Assembly (NCBI GenBank): GCA_001873585.1 | Contig: MNZL01000021.1 | Location: 1-8,034, forward strand | Origin: Rhodobacterales bacterium CG2_30_65_12 | Lineage (GTDB): Bacteria; Pseudomonadota; Alphaproteobacteria; Rhodobacterales; Rhodobacteraceae | Direction of reading: 5' to 3' | Length of the DNA stretch: 8,034 nucleotides | In this document: one piece after another, positions 1 through 5,580 of the stretch | How the letters are laid out: each line of letters starts with the position of its first letter | Position numbering within the stretch: the first letter of the stretch is position 1 | The notes under the pieces: generated by a model | What the model was told of the DNA's origin: nothing | Database searches by the model: none | What the model saw: only the letters and a program-made list of their open reading frames with translations | Position numbers and translations under genes: made by a program

Positions 1-105
1 GCCTGTTCATTCCAGCGAATTACGAATGGTTCGGGCGCGCGGTGGGGGGCTGGCTGGGGAACACCTCTAAACATGATTGCAAAACAATGATATAGCCAAA
101 AACTT

Positions 106-182
106 TGGTGACCCCGGCAGGATTCGAACCTGCAACCTGCCCCTTAGGAGGGGGCTGCTCTATCCAGTTGAGCCACGGGGCC
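106..182 (-). tRNA. tRNA-Arg (anticodon CCU), CCA encoded
   Basis: The minus strand folds into a complete 77-nt cloverleaf including the encoded CCA (106-108). The acceptor stem is GGCCCCG/CGGGGTC with one G-T pair, the D stem GCTC/GAGC, the anticodon stem GCCCC/GGGGC, and the T arm GCAGG-TTCGAAT-CCTGC; the discriminator base is A at 109. The seven-base anticodon loop CTCCTAA (144-150) places CCT at 146-148, so it reads the arginine codon AGG, which is rare in GC-rich genomes. The sequence fits a functional tRNA with no mismatched stem positions. The 3' end faces the left edge of the window, so any element integrated at the tRNA 3' end would lie outside to the left; no duplicated tRNA tail was seen inside the window. 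Confidence 0.97.
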
Positions 183-192
183 ACGCGCCGAC

Positions 193-221
193 TTGATGCC
201 GCGTTACACGTCGATTGTCCA
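193..221 (-). promoter_or_regulatory. possible tRNA-Arg promoter
   Basis: On the minus strand TGGACA (216-221) is a 4-of-6 or better match to a sigma-70 type -35 box. It is followed after 17 nt by CATCAA (193-198), a weak -10. A start near 186 would give a pre-tRNA leader of only a few bases. The position is right but the -10 is poor, so this is a tentative call. No other good promoter is visible between 183 and 279. Confidence 0.25.
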
Positions 222-279
222 CGCTTGATCGCGCCGAATTTCTTCCGCGGGCTTTCACCCGACCCGATCAACTTTGGTC

Positions 280-678
280 TCAAGGATAGGTGCGTTCAGC
301 CTTTGCTGTGGCGAGAACTTTGCCAGATGCGTCCCTCGCAGTGGCCTTCCACTGATAGGTATGTGAACCGTTTGGTGGGCAGGGGCTTTTGTATTTGAAT
401 AGGCCCGAAGGCACCTTGCCGTCAGCCGACATTCTGAGCTTTCCTCCTCCGTGGTTGTAGGAAGGAACATTCAAGTCTTTCAATCTGAACTCCACAGTGG
501 CAGTTCCATTTGGAACCCCGGAAACCACGAATTCCGGGTTCGACACGGTGTTTGGTCTACCCGACGTGCAACGCGGAATATCTCCCCACGAAAACTCCAT
601 TTCCATATCTGCCAGCGCGGGCGTGGCAAGGACTCCGAGAATTGCAGCTATTCGCAGCGGCTTTTTGACCAATCTCAT
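280..678 (-). CDS. small exported PEBP-like (YbhB/YbcL-type) protein
   Basis: This encodes a 132-aa protein starting at ATG 676-678, with GGAG six bases upstream. The same frame stays open further upstream but only as antisense of the regulator gene. Residues 1-23 form a classical signal peptide: MRLVKK, a hydrophobic core, and PALA followed by D24, so the mature protein of about 109 aa is probably periplasmic or secreted. Visible family features are VPNGTATVEFRLKDL (55-69), VPSYNHGGGKL (71-81) and the PCPPNGSHTYQW stretch (99-110), followed by ARDASGKVL. The last two resemble the phosphatidylethanolamine-binding / Raf-kinase-inhibitor-like fold, whose members carry PCPP-G-H-Y motifs. C37 and C100 could form a disulfide. 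The ligand and role are unknown. Three hand-counted 60-base lines gave 53-57% G+C, clearly below the neighbours, hinting at different ancestry. It lies 46 bp downstream of the regulator on the same strand. The gene is likely real; the family call is moderate. Confidence 0.8.
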   Translation of the reverse strand: MRLVKKPLRIAAILGVLATPALADMEMEFSWGDIPRCTSGRPNTVSNPEFVVSGVPNGTATVEFRLKDLNVPSYNHGGGKLRMSADGKVPSGLFKYKSPCPPNGSHTYQWKATARDASGKVLATAKAERTYP

Positions 679-724
679 TTCGTGCTCCGTCGATTTCGAA
701 CAGGTGTGAAGCTCCGGCAAATAC

Positions 725-1789
725 CTATTCCGGATAATCGCCCTGCGATGGGCGGGCGCGCAGGGTGTCGCCCCGGTTGATCTTGGGCGTGAGCTCGATG
801 CGCTCGCCCGAAACGTCGGTTTCGTCCGCTTCAACCCGGGCAGCGATGATCTCGGCAGCCCTGCGGCCGATCTCGGCGCGCCCTGAATCCATCGTTGCCA
901 GCCGCTTTGAAAAGCCGTCGAGCAGCGAGATATCGTTAAATCCGGCAAGGCCCAGACGCCCCGGCACGTCGATCCCGGCATCAAGGCAATGCAAAAGCCC
1001 GCCGAGGCCGATCTTGTCGTTCGAGTAATAGAGAAAGTCGATCCCGGGGCTGCGCGCAAGCACTCTGGCCGTCATCTCGCGGCCTTTCGCCAGCGACGAG
1101 CCGCCTTCGTAGAATGCCTGATCGACGATCTCCAGCCCGGCCTTGGCCAGTGCCTCGGTGAAGCCCTCGAAGCGTTTGCGGGCGCGGTGATCAAGCGGCA
1201 ACTTGGAGCCGAGAAAGGCAATCTTGCGGTAACCCGCCTTGATGATCTCCTGCGCCATCATGCGCCCCGCGCGCCGGTGCGAAATGCCCACCACCGAATC
1301 AATCGGTGTGCCGTCAGTATCCATGATCTCCACCACCGGGATGCCAGCGCCGCGCATCATCGCCTTGGCGGCGTCGGAATGCTCCAACCCGGCAATGATC
1401 ACCCCGGAGGGGCGCCAAGACAGCATTTCGTAAAGCACCTTGTCCTCGCGCTCGGGCAGGTAGTTGGTCACCCCCACCACCGGCTGCAACGCAGTCTGGT
1501 CGAGCACGTCGGAGATTGCCGTGAGCACCTCGGGAAAGACCAGGTTGCCGAGCGACGGAATGATCACCGCCACAAGGTTGACCCGTTGCGAGGCAAGTGC
1601 GCCGGCGATCTTGTTGGGCACGTAGCCCAGATCCTTGGCGGCGGTGAGCACGCGGGCGCGGGTGGCATTACTCACATCGCCGCGGTTGCGCAGCACCCGG
1701 CTCACGGTCATTTCCGAAACGCCCGCGATTTCCGACACATCGCGCAAGGTGAGCGGGCGTTTACGGGGCTTGCGGGCGACGTCATTCAT
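725..1789 (-). CDS. LacI-family transcriptional regulator, GntR (gluconate repressor)-like
   Basis: This encodes a 354-aa DNA-binding repressor of usual LacI length. Residues 14-35 (LTLRDVSEIAGVSEMTVSRVLR) are the LacI helix-turn-helix, with SEMTVSRVLR as recognition helix. ATRARVLTAAKDLGYVPN (42-59) is the hinge-helix region, and the rest is a periplasmic-binding-protein-like effector domain. The segments PSLGNLVFPEVL, EMLSWRPSGVII and GIPVVEIMD closely resemble the E. coli gluconate repressor GntR as I remember it, so gluconate or a related sugar acid is the best effector guess. I chose ATG at 1789. An in-frame GTG at 1807 would add six residues but lies almost at the predicted transcription start and has no Shine-Dalgarno. 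A TTGACA promoter and a TACCGGTA palindrome lie upstream, suggesting autoregulation. No gluconate kinase, dehydratase or transporter gene is adjacent, so its regulon is probably elsewhere. Confidence 0.93.
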   Translation of the reverse strand: MNDVARKPRKRPLTLRDVSEIAGVSEMTVSRVLRNRGDVSNATRARVLTAAKDLGYVPNKIAGALASQRVNLVAVIIPSLGNLVFPEVLTAISDVLDQTALQPVVGVTNYLPEREDKVLYEMLSWRPSGVIIAGLEHSDAAKAMMRGAGIPVVEIMDTDGTPIDSVVGISHRRAGRMMAQEIIKAGYRKIAFLGSKLPLDHRARKRFEGFTEALAKAGLEIVDQAFYEGGSSLAKGREMTARVLARSPGIDFLYYSNDKIGLGGLLHCLDAGIDVPGRLGLAGFNDISLLDGFSKRLATMDSGRAEIGRRAAEIIAARVEADETDVSGERIELTPKINRGDTLRARPSQGDYPE

Positions 1790-1822
1790 TGGAGTCCATC
1801 CGATCACGCGAGTATTGTCAGA

Positions 1823-1850
1823 ATGTTAGCGAACGCATACCGATTGTCAA
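1823..1850 (-). promoter_or_regulatory. sigma-70-type promoter of the LacI-family gene
   Basis: On the minus strand a perfect TTGACA (1845-1850) is followed after 16 nt by TAACAT (1823-1828), a 4-of-6 match to TATAAT. This predicts transcription from about 1816 and a leader of roughly 27 nt before the ATG at 1789. The segment is much more AT-rich than its surroundings. The gene can therefore be transcribed separately from the phosphatase gene that ends at 1892. Confidence 0.6.
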
Positions 1851-1856
1851 AGTATC

Positions 1857-1889
1857 AAAACCAAAGCGGATACCGGTAACGGTAGCGCT
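1857..1889 (-). terminator. probable intrinsic terminator of the pmbA-phosphatase unit (overlaps an operator-like palindrome)
   Basis: Read on the minus strand, three bases after the phosphatase stop codon, a hairpin can form. The upper stem is TACCG/CGGTA (1880-1884 with 1871-1875) closing a TTAC loop, and the lower stem is AGCG/CGCT (1886-1889 with 1865-1868), separated by a 1x2 internal loop. It is followed by a T-rich run (TTTGGTTTT, 1857-1865). Position and T-rich tail fit a rho-independent terminator, although the T run is interrupted by GG. The same bases contain the palindrome described as an operator, so either or both roles are possible. Confidence 0.5.
1868..1889. promoter_or_regulatory. 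candidate LacI/GntR-type operator
   Basis: A perfect 8-bp palindrome TACCGGTA (1871-1878) is followed by AACGG and then by a second palindrome, AGCGCT (1884-1889). The gluconate repressor site of E. coli, as I recall it, is ATGTTA-N4-TAACAT. Here the core TA-CCGG-TA is kept; the right half matches 4 of 6 (TAAC) and the left half 3 of 6. Other LacI-family operators are palindromes with a central CG, which AGCGCT also fits. The element sits about 20 bp upstream of the -35 box of the GntR-like gene, a place consistent with autoregulation. No binding evidence can be derived from sequence alone. Confidence 0.35.
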
Positions 1890-1891
1890 GA

Positions 1892-2671
1892 TCAGACCAG
1901 GCGGCGGGTGATCTCGTCATGCACCCTTGGCCCGGCGGCGATCACACCGTTTAGCTGCGGCCGGGCAGCGTTGAAGGCAAGCGCCGCACCGCGCCGGTCG
2001 GTGACCCGCCCGCCTGCCTCTTGAACGATCAGCGCGCCGGCGGCCACGTCCCATTCCCAAGTTGGCCGCAGCGTGATCATCGCGTCAAACCGCCCTTCGC
2101 CGACCAGCCCGAGGCGGTAGGCGAGCGACGAGCGCAGCTTGCGGCGCACTTGCGGCACCCGAGCCTCGACCCAGTGCCAAGGCTCGAAGTTGGTGCGCGA
2201 GGCAAGAACTGTGGCCCCGTCGAGTTCCTCGGCCGACGAGACAGCGATGCGCGCGCCATCGCGGAACGCACCCCCGCCCCGGGCGGCGGAATAGAGCGTG
2301 TCGGCCATCGGCAGGTAGATTACGGCGGCCACCACCCGGCCACGGTCAACCACGGCAAGCGCATGTGCCCAGGCGTGATCGCCTTCGATAAAGGCGCGGG
2401 TGCCGTCGATCGGGTCGATCACGAAAACGCGGGCGGCCTCAAGCCGGGCCGGTTCGTCGGGGCTTTCCTCCGAGAGCCAGCCATAGCCCGGGCGCGCGCC
2501 CCGCAGGCGGAGTTCCAGCATCTCGTTCACGGCGAGGTCGGCTTCCGTTACCGGGCCGGCCGCGTCAGGCTTTTCCCAGGTCTTCGGGGCGCGATTGAAG
2601 TAGCCGCGCGCGATCTTGCCGGCGGCGTGGGCGGCGTCGATCAGCAGGGCAAGATCATCAGTTTCCGGCAA
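1892..2671 (-). CDS. inositol-monophosphatase-family phosphatase (CysQ/SuhB-like), TTG start
   Basis: This encodes a 259-aa Mg2+-dependent, lithium-sensitive-type phosphatase of usual family length. The metal-binding signature is complete: E68-E69 in WLSEES, the DPIDGT motif at 86-91 (D86, D89), and WDVAAG at 207-212 with D208. Possible substrates in the family are inositol phosphates, 3'-phosphoadenosine 5'-phosphate (CysQ) and histidinol phosphate; the sequence does not let me choose. The start must be TTG at 2669-2671: a stop codon in this frame lies just upstream (2675-2677), the next methionine is residue 51 (beyond needed N-terminal sequence), and AAGGA sits seven bases before the TTG. 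The gene overlaps the end of pmbA by 14 nt, so its ribosome-binding site lies inside pmbA and translation is probably coupled. It is followed by a hairpin terminator candidate. Confidence 0.93.
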   Translation of the reverse strand: MPETDDLALLIDAAHAAGKIARGYFNRAPKTWEKPDAAGPVTEADLAVNEMLELRLRGARPGYGWLSEESPDEPARLEAARVFVIDPIDGTRAFIEGDHAWAHALAVVDRGRVVAAVIYLPMADTLYSAARGGGAFRDGARIAVSSAEELDGATVLASRTNFEPWHWVEARVPQVRRKLRSSLAYRLGLVGEGRFDAMITLRPTWEWDVAAGALIVQEAGGRVTDRRGAALAFNAARPQLNGVIAAGPRVHDEITRRLV

Positions 2672-4004
2672 GCGTCATTCCTTCGAGCAGAAGGGAGGGC
2701 ACTTGCCGCGAATGATGCGGCTTGGCGTCGTTTGCGGGGATGATCCTGAGCAGCATATCGATCAGGTTGCCAGCGATTGTGCACTCGTTCACCGGGCGGG
2801 CGATCTCCCCGTTTTCCACCCAGAACCCCGACGCGCCGCGTGAGTAATCGCCGGTGTTGGGGTTCACCGATGAGCCGATAAGCGAGGTCACCAGAAGGCC
2901 GGTGCCCATATCCCGGATCAGGTCATCGCGGCTCGCTTGGCCAGGGCTGAGCGTAACGTTGGAAACGCTGGGCGAGGGCGGCGCGGAGGTGCCGCGCGCA
3001 GCGTTGGCGGTGCTCTCCATCCCAAGCTTGCGACCGGTGGCGAGATCGAGCGTCCAGCCAGTGAGAATGCCGTTTTCCACCAGCGCGCGGCGGCGGGTGG
3101 GCAGGCCTTCACCATCGAACGGGCGCGAGCCCGAGATGCGGGGGCGGTGCGGGTCTTCGATCAGCGAAAGCGCCAGCGGCAGCACCGGCAGGCCAAGTTT
3201 GTCGCGCAGGAAAGACGAGCCGCGCACGATCGCGCTGCCGTTGATCGCCATCAGCAAATGCCCGATCAGCGACGACGAAACCCGCTCGTCAAACAGCACC
3301 GGGTAGGTGCCCGTGGGCGGCTGGCTTGCACCGGCGCGGGCGGCGGCGCGCTCGCCGGCGATCCGGCCAACCTCTTCGGGGCTTGGCAGATCAGCCTGAA
3401 AGATGCGGCCCTCACCATTGTAATCGCGTTCCATCGCCGCACCCGTGCCGGAAATCGCGGCGAGAGAAATGGCGCGGTCGGAACGGGCGTAGCCGCCCGA
3501 AAAGCCATTGCTGGCCGCAAGGTGGATCTGGCGGCGGCCATAGCCGGCGGAGGTGGATTGCACCTGCGCCACGCCCGCCACCGCCAAAGCGGCGGCCTCG
3601 GCGCGGCGAGCGTCTTCTTCGAGCGCCCCCGGGGCCGGCTCGGGTGCCGGATCGTCGAGCTCCAGGGCGGCGACGTTCCAGTCGCGGGCGAGCTGCTCCG
3701 GGTCGGCAAGGCCTATCGTCGGGTCTTCCGGCGCTTCCCGCGCCATGGCCACGGCGCGCTCGGCCATCGCGGCGATGGTCGCGGCCGAGATGTCGGAGGC
3801 CGATACGCTGGCCTGACGCCGACCGACGATCACCCGCAGCCCGATATCGACCCCTTCGGCGCGTTCGGCCCTTTCGAGCTTGCCCTTCAGCACGTCAATC
3901 GACACCGAAGAGCCAGATACGGCGAGCGCGTCGGCGGCTTCGGCACCGGCGGTTTTGGCCGCGTCGAGAAGCTGCCGGGTCAGGGTTTCGAGCGAAATCG
4001 TCAT
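2658..4004 (-). CDS. pmbA: TldE/PmbA, non-metal subunit of the TldD/TldE protease
   Basis: This encodes a 448-aa protein, close to the E. coli PmbA length of about 450. TldD/TldE is a cytosolic heterodimeric metalloprotease that matures some ribosomal peptides (microcin B17) and degrades the CcdA antitoxin. The PmbA branch is supported by the C-terminal signature GDYSRGASGFWVENGEI (385-401) followed by PVNECTIAGN, by GTYPVLFDE (232-240), and by the absence of the HExxxH zinc motif that marks TldD. The ATG at 4002-4004 was chosen because AAGGA lies six bases upstream; a longer frame to 4043 lacks this. It is the first gene of a two-gene minus-strand unit with the phosphatase. No tldD is visible, so the partner is encoded elsewhere. 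Confidence 0.95.
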   Translation of the reverse strand: MTISLETLTRQLLDAAKTAGAEAADALAVSGSSVSIDVLKGKLERAERAEGVDIGLRVIVGRRQASVSASDISAATIAAMAERAVAMAREAPEDPTIGLADPEQLARDWNVAALELDDPAPEPAPGALEEDARRAEAAALAVAGVAQVQSTSAGYGRRQIHLAASNGFSGGYARSDRAISLAAISGTGAAMERDYNGEGRIFQADLPSPEEVGRIAGERAAARAGASQPPTGTYPVLFDERVSSSLIGHLLMAINGSAIVRGSSFLRDKLGLPVLPLALSLIEDPHRPRISGSRPFDGEGLPTRRRALVENGILTGWTLDLATGRKLGMESTANAARGTSAPPSPSVSNVTLSPGQASRDDLIRDMGTGLLVTSLIGSSVNPNTGDYSRGASGFWVENGEIARPVNECTIAGNLIDMLLRIIPANDAKPHHSRQVPSLLLEGMTLAGN

Positions 4005-4123
4005 GCCACGTCCTTTTGATGGTTGCCCGTGAGGTAAACGCACGGACAGGCTGCCGCAAGTGATCGCGCACTGGAATGCGCCTGCGGCCCGCGTTATCCA
4101 TTGGCCAAACGGAGGGATGCGGG
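4005..4123. promoter_or_regulatory. divergent intergenic region between pmbA and the SDR gene
   Basis: These 119 bp separate two divergently transcribed units and so should hold both promoters, but I see no strong sigma-70 pair on either strand. The only notable structure is an inverted repeat CCGTG-N9-CACGG (4027-4031 and 4041-4045) that could be a regulator site. GGAGGG at 4111-4116 is the ribosome-binding site of the plus-strand gene, and AAGGA (complement, 4011-4015) that of pmbA. Confidence 0.35.
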
Positions 4124-4876
4124 ATGGACTTGAACGGAAAAACAGTGGTGATTACCGGCGCGAGCCGAGGCATAGGCGCGGCGGCGGCGCGGGCTTTCGC
4201 CGGGGCGGGGGCGAACGTGGTGCTGCTGGCGCGCTCGGGCGAGGCGATTGGCGCGATCGCCCGCGAGATTGGCGATACCGCGCTTGCCGTCACCTGCGAC
4301 GTGGGGTCCTGGAGCCAAGTCAAGGCCGCTGTCGATCAGGCCGCGTGGCGATTCGGCGGGATCAACGTGCTGGTAAACAATGCCGGGGTGATCGAGCCGA
4401 TCTCGATGCTGCGCGACAGCGATCCGCGAGCCTGGGCAAAGGCTTTCGATATCAACCTCAAGGGCGTTTACCACGGGATGCGCGCGGTGGTGCCGCTGAT
4501 GCGTGGCAATGGCGGTGGCACGGTGCTTACGATGGGCTCCGGGGCCGCGCACAACGCGCTCGAAGGCTGGAGCCATTATTGCGCCTCGAAAGCTGCGGTG
4601 CACATGCTGACGAAGGCGCTGCACAAGGAAGAGGCGCGGGCTGGCATCCGGGCGATGACGCTCAGCCCCGGCACCGTGGCCACCGAGATGCAGCGCGAGA
4701 TCAAGGCCTCGGGGGTCAACCCGGTTTCGGCGATGCAATGGCAAGACCACATCCCGGAAACCTGGCCGGCGCAGGCGCTGTTGTGGATGTGCTCGCCGGA
4801 CGCCGATGCGTTTCTCGGCGGCGAGGTTTCTCTGCGCGAACCCGAGATCCGCAGCCGCGTGGGGCTCGGCGGATGA
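4124..4876 (+). CDS. short-chain dehydrogenase/reductase (SDR) family oxidoreductase
   Basis: This encodes a 250-aa classical SDR, the normal family length, predicted cytosolic and NAD(P)H-dependent. The cofactor motif TGASRGIG is at 11-18, the structural NNAG at 85-88, N111 in the active-site helix, S139 as catalytic serine, and Y152-x3-K156 (YCASK) as the catalytic pair. PGTVATEM (182-189) is the usual substrate-loop start. D59 after the fourth strand contacts adenine in most SDRs; arginine R37 after the second strand suggests NADPH preference (inference). The start at 4124 is set by GGAGGG seven bases upstream; the frame is open 48 nt further upstream without such a site. The substrate is unknown. 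Its stop overlaps the start of a crotonase-like gene (ATGA), implying coupled translation and a shared pathway. The C-terminal end (FLGGEVSLREPEIRSR) differs from the usual VDGG ending. Confidence 0.95.
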   Translation: MDLNGKTVVITGASRGIGAAAARAFAGAGANVVLLARSGEAIGAIAREIGDTALAVTCDVGSWSQVKAAVDQAAWRFGGINVLVNNAGVIEPISMLRDSDPRAWAKAFDINLKGVYHGMRAVVPLMRGNGGGTVLTMGSGAAHNALEGWSHYCASKAAVHMLTKALHKEEARAGIRAMTLSPGTVATEMQREIKASGVNPVSAMQWQDHIPETWPAQALLWMCSPDADAFLGGEVSLREPEIRSRVGLGG

Positions 4877-5484
4877 TCCGGTTTTTGCGCGATGGCGGGC
4901 TTTGGACAGCCACGATCGCCCGCCCCGAGAAGGCCAATTCGCTGACGGAAGAGATGCTGGAGGCGCTGGCCGCGTTTGCCGAAGAGGCGGCCCGCACCGC
5001 GCGGGTGCTGGTGCTCACCGGCGAGGGGCGGGTGTTTTCCGCTGGCGCCGATCTCGACGAGGCGCGGGCGGGGCTGGCGAAAAGCCCGCTCTGGGAGCGG
5101 CTTTCGAGCGCGATTGCCACGGCACCGATCCTGACCATCGCCGCGCTCAATGGCACGCTCGCGGGCGGCGCGTTCGGCATGGCGCTGGCCTGCGATCTGC
5201 GCGTGGCGGTGCCGGGGGCGAAGTTTTTCTACCCGGTGATGAAGCTCGGCTTTCTGCCGCAGCCCTCCGACCCGTCCCGGCTTGCCGCACTCATAGGCCC
5301 TGCGCGGGCGAAGCTGATCTTGATGGCGGGGCAAAAGATCGAAGCGGAGGAGGCGCTTGCCTGGGGCCTGATTGACCGGCTGGCGCCAACTGAAGCCCTT
5401 GCCGATACCGTCGCCGCGCTGGCCGCCGATGCGCTCGGGGCCGACCCCGCCCAAGTGGCCGCGATCAAGGCGATGATCGGCTGA
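4873..5484 (+). CDS. short crotonase-fold (enoyl-CoA hydratase/isomerase-like) protein lacking both catalytic glutamates
   Basis: This encodes 203 aa against roughly 255-265 for ordinary enoyl-CoA hydratases. The fold is clear: ARPEKANSL near the N-terminus (16-24), the CoA/oxyanion loop FSAGADL (55-61), and the NG-TLAGGAFGMALACDLRVA block (93-112) with the second oxyanion glycine, followed by the MKLGFLP stretch (123-129). When aligned by eye to rat mitochondrial enoyl-CoA hydratase, its Glu144 position is G102 and its Glu164 position is V122, and the PGAGGT loop reads PQPSDPS. Classical hydratase activity is therefore unlikely; an isomerase, a thioesterase-like role or a non-catalytic partner is possible. 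The C-terminal helices that normally complete the trimer are missing, with no coding remnant after the stop. The gene starts inside the SDR stop codon (4-nt overlap), so the two are co-translated. Confidence 0.9.
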   Translation: MIRFLRDGGLWTATIARPEKANSLTEEMLEALAAFAEEAARTARVLVLTGEGRVFSAGADLDEARAGLAKSPLWERLSSAIATAPILTIAALNGTLAGGAFGMALACDLRVAVPGAKFFYPVMKLGFLPQPSDPSRLAALIGPARAKLILMAGQKIEAEEALAWGLIDRLAPTEALADTVAALAADALGADPAQVAAIKAMIG

Positions 5485-5580
5485 TCGGGCGGGATCGGCG
5501 CACTTCCCGGCCTTGTGTCGCGGCCTCCGCGATGCCACAGGGTAGACGCCGGAACGGATGCTGCATGTAACGAGGGGCTT

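Noticed and set aside
1..105. Possible gene end or integration scar left of the tRNA
   Set aside because: No frame has coding character, and no repeat of the tRNA 3' end or integrase gene is present in the window.
96..108. Small hairpin CCAAA-GTT-TTTGG just after the tRNA as a terminator
   Set aside because: Its first bases are the CCA end of the mature tRNA, the stem is only five weak pairs, and there is no T run after it.
244..266. Hairpin CGGG-TGAAAG-CCCG downstream of the PEBP-like gene as a terminator
   Set aside because: The stem has only four pairs and is followed by CGGAAG rather than a T run.
2021..4019. Long open frames on the plus strand opposite the phosphatase and pmbA genes, and similar long frames opposite the plus-strand genes
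   Set aside because: They lack ribosome-binding sites and recognisable domains, and are rich in Arg/Gly/Ala as expected for the complement of GC-rich codons. The opposite strand carries well-supported genes.
5475..5509. Three GATCGG copies and a CGGGA/TCCCG inverted repeat after the crotonase gene
   Set aside because: These are short and probably chance in GC-rich DNA, with a 10-base loop and no T run; not enough for a terminator or operator call.
5482..5580. Frameshifted remainder of the crotonase C-terminus
   Set aside because: The 96 bases before the channel gene show no crotonase-like sequence in any frame, so truncation by a recent frameshift is not supported.
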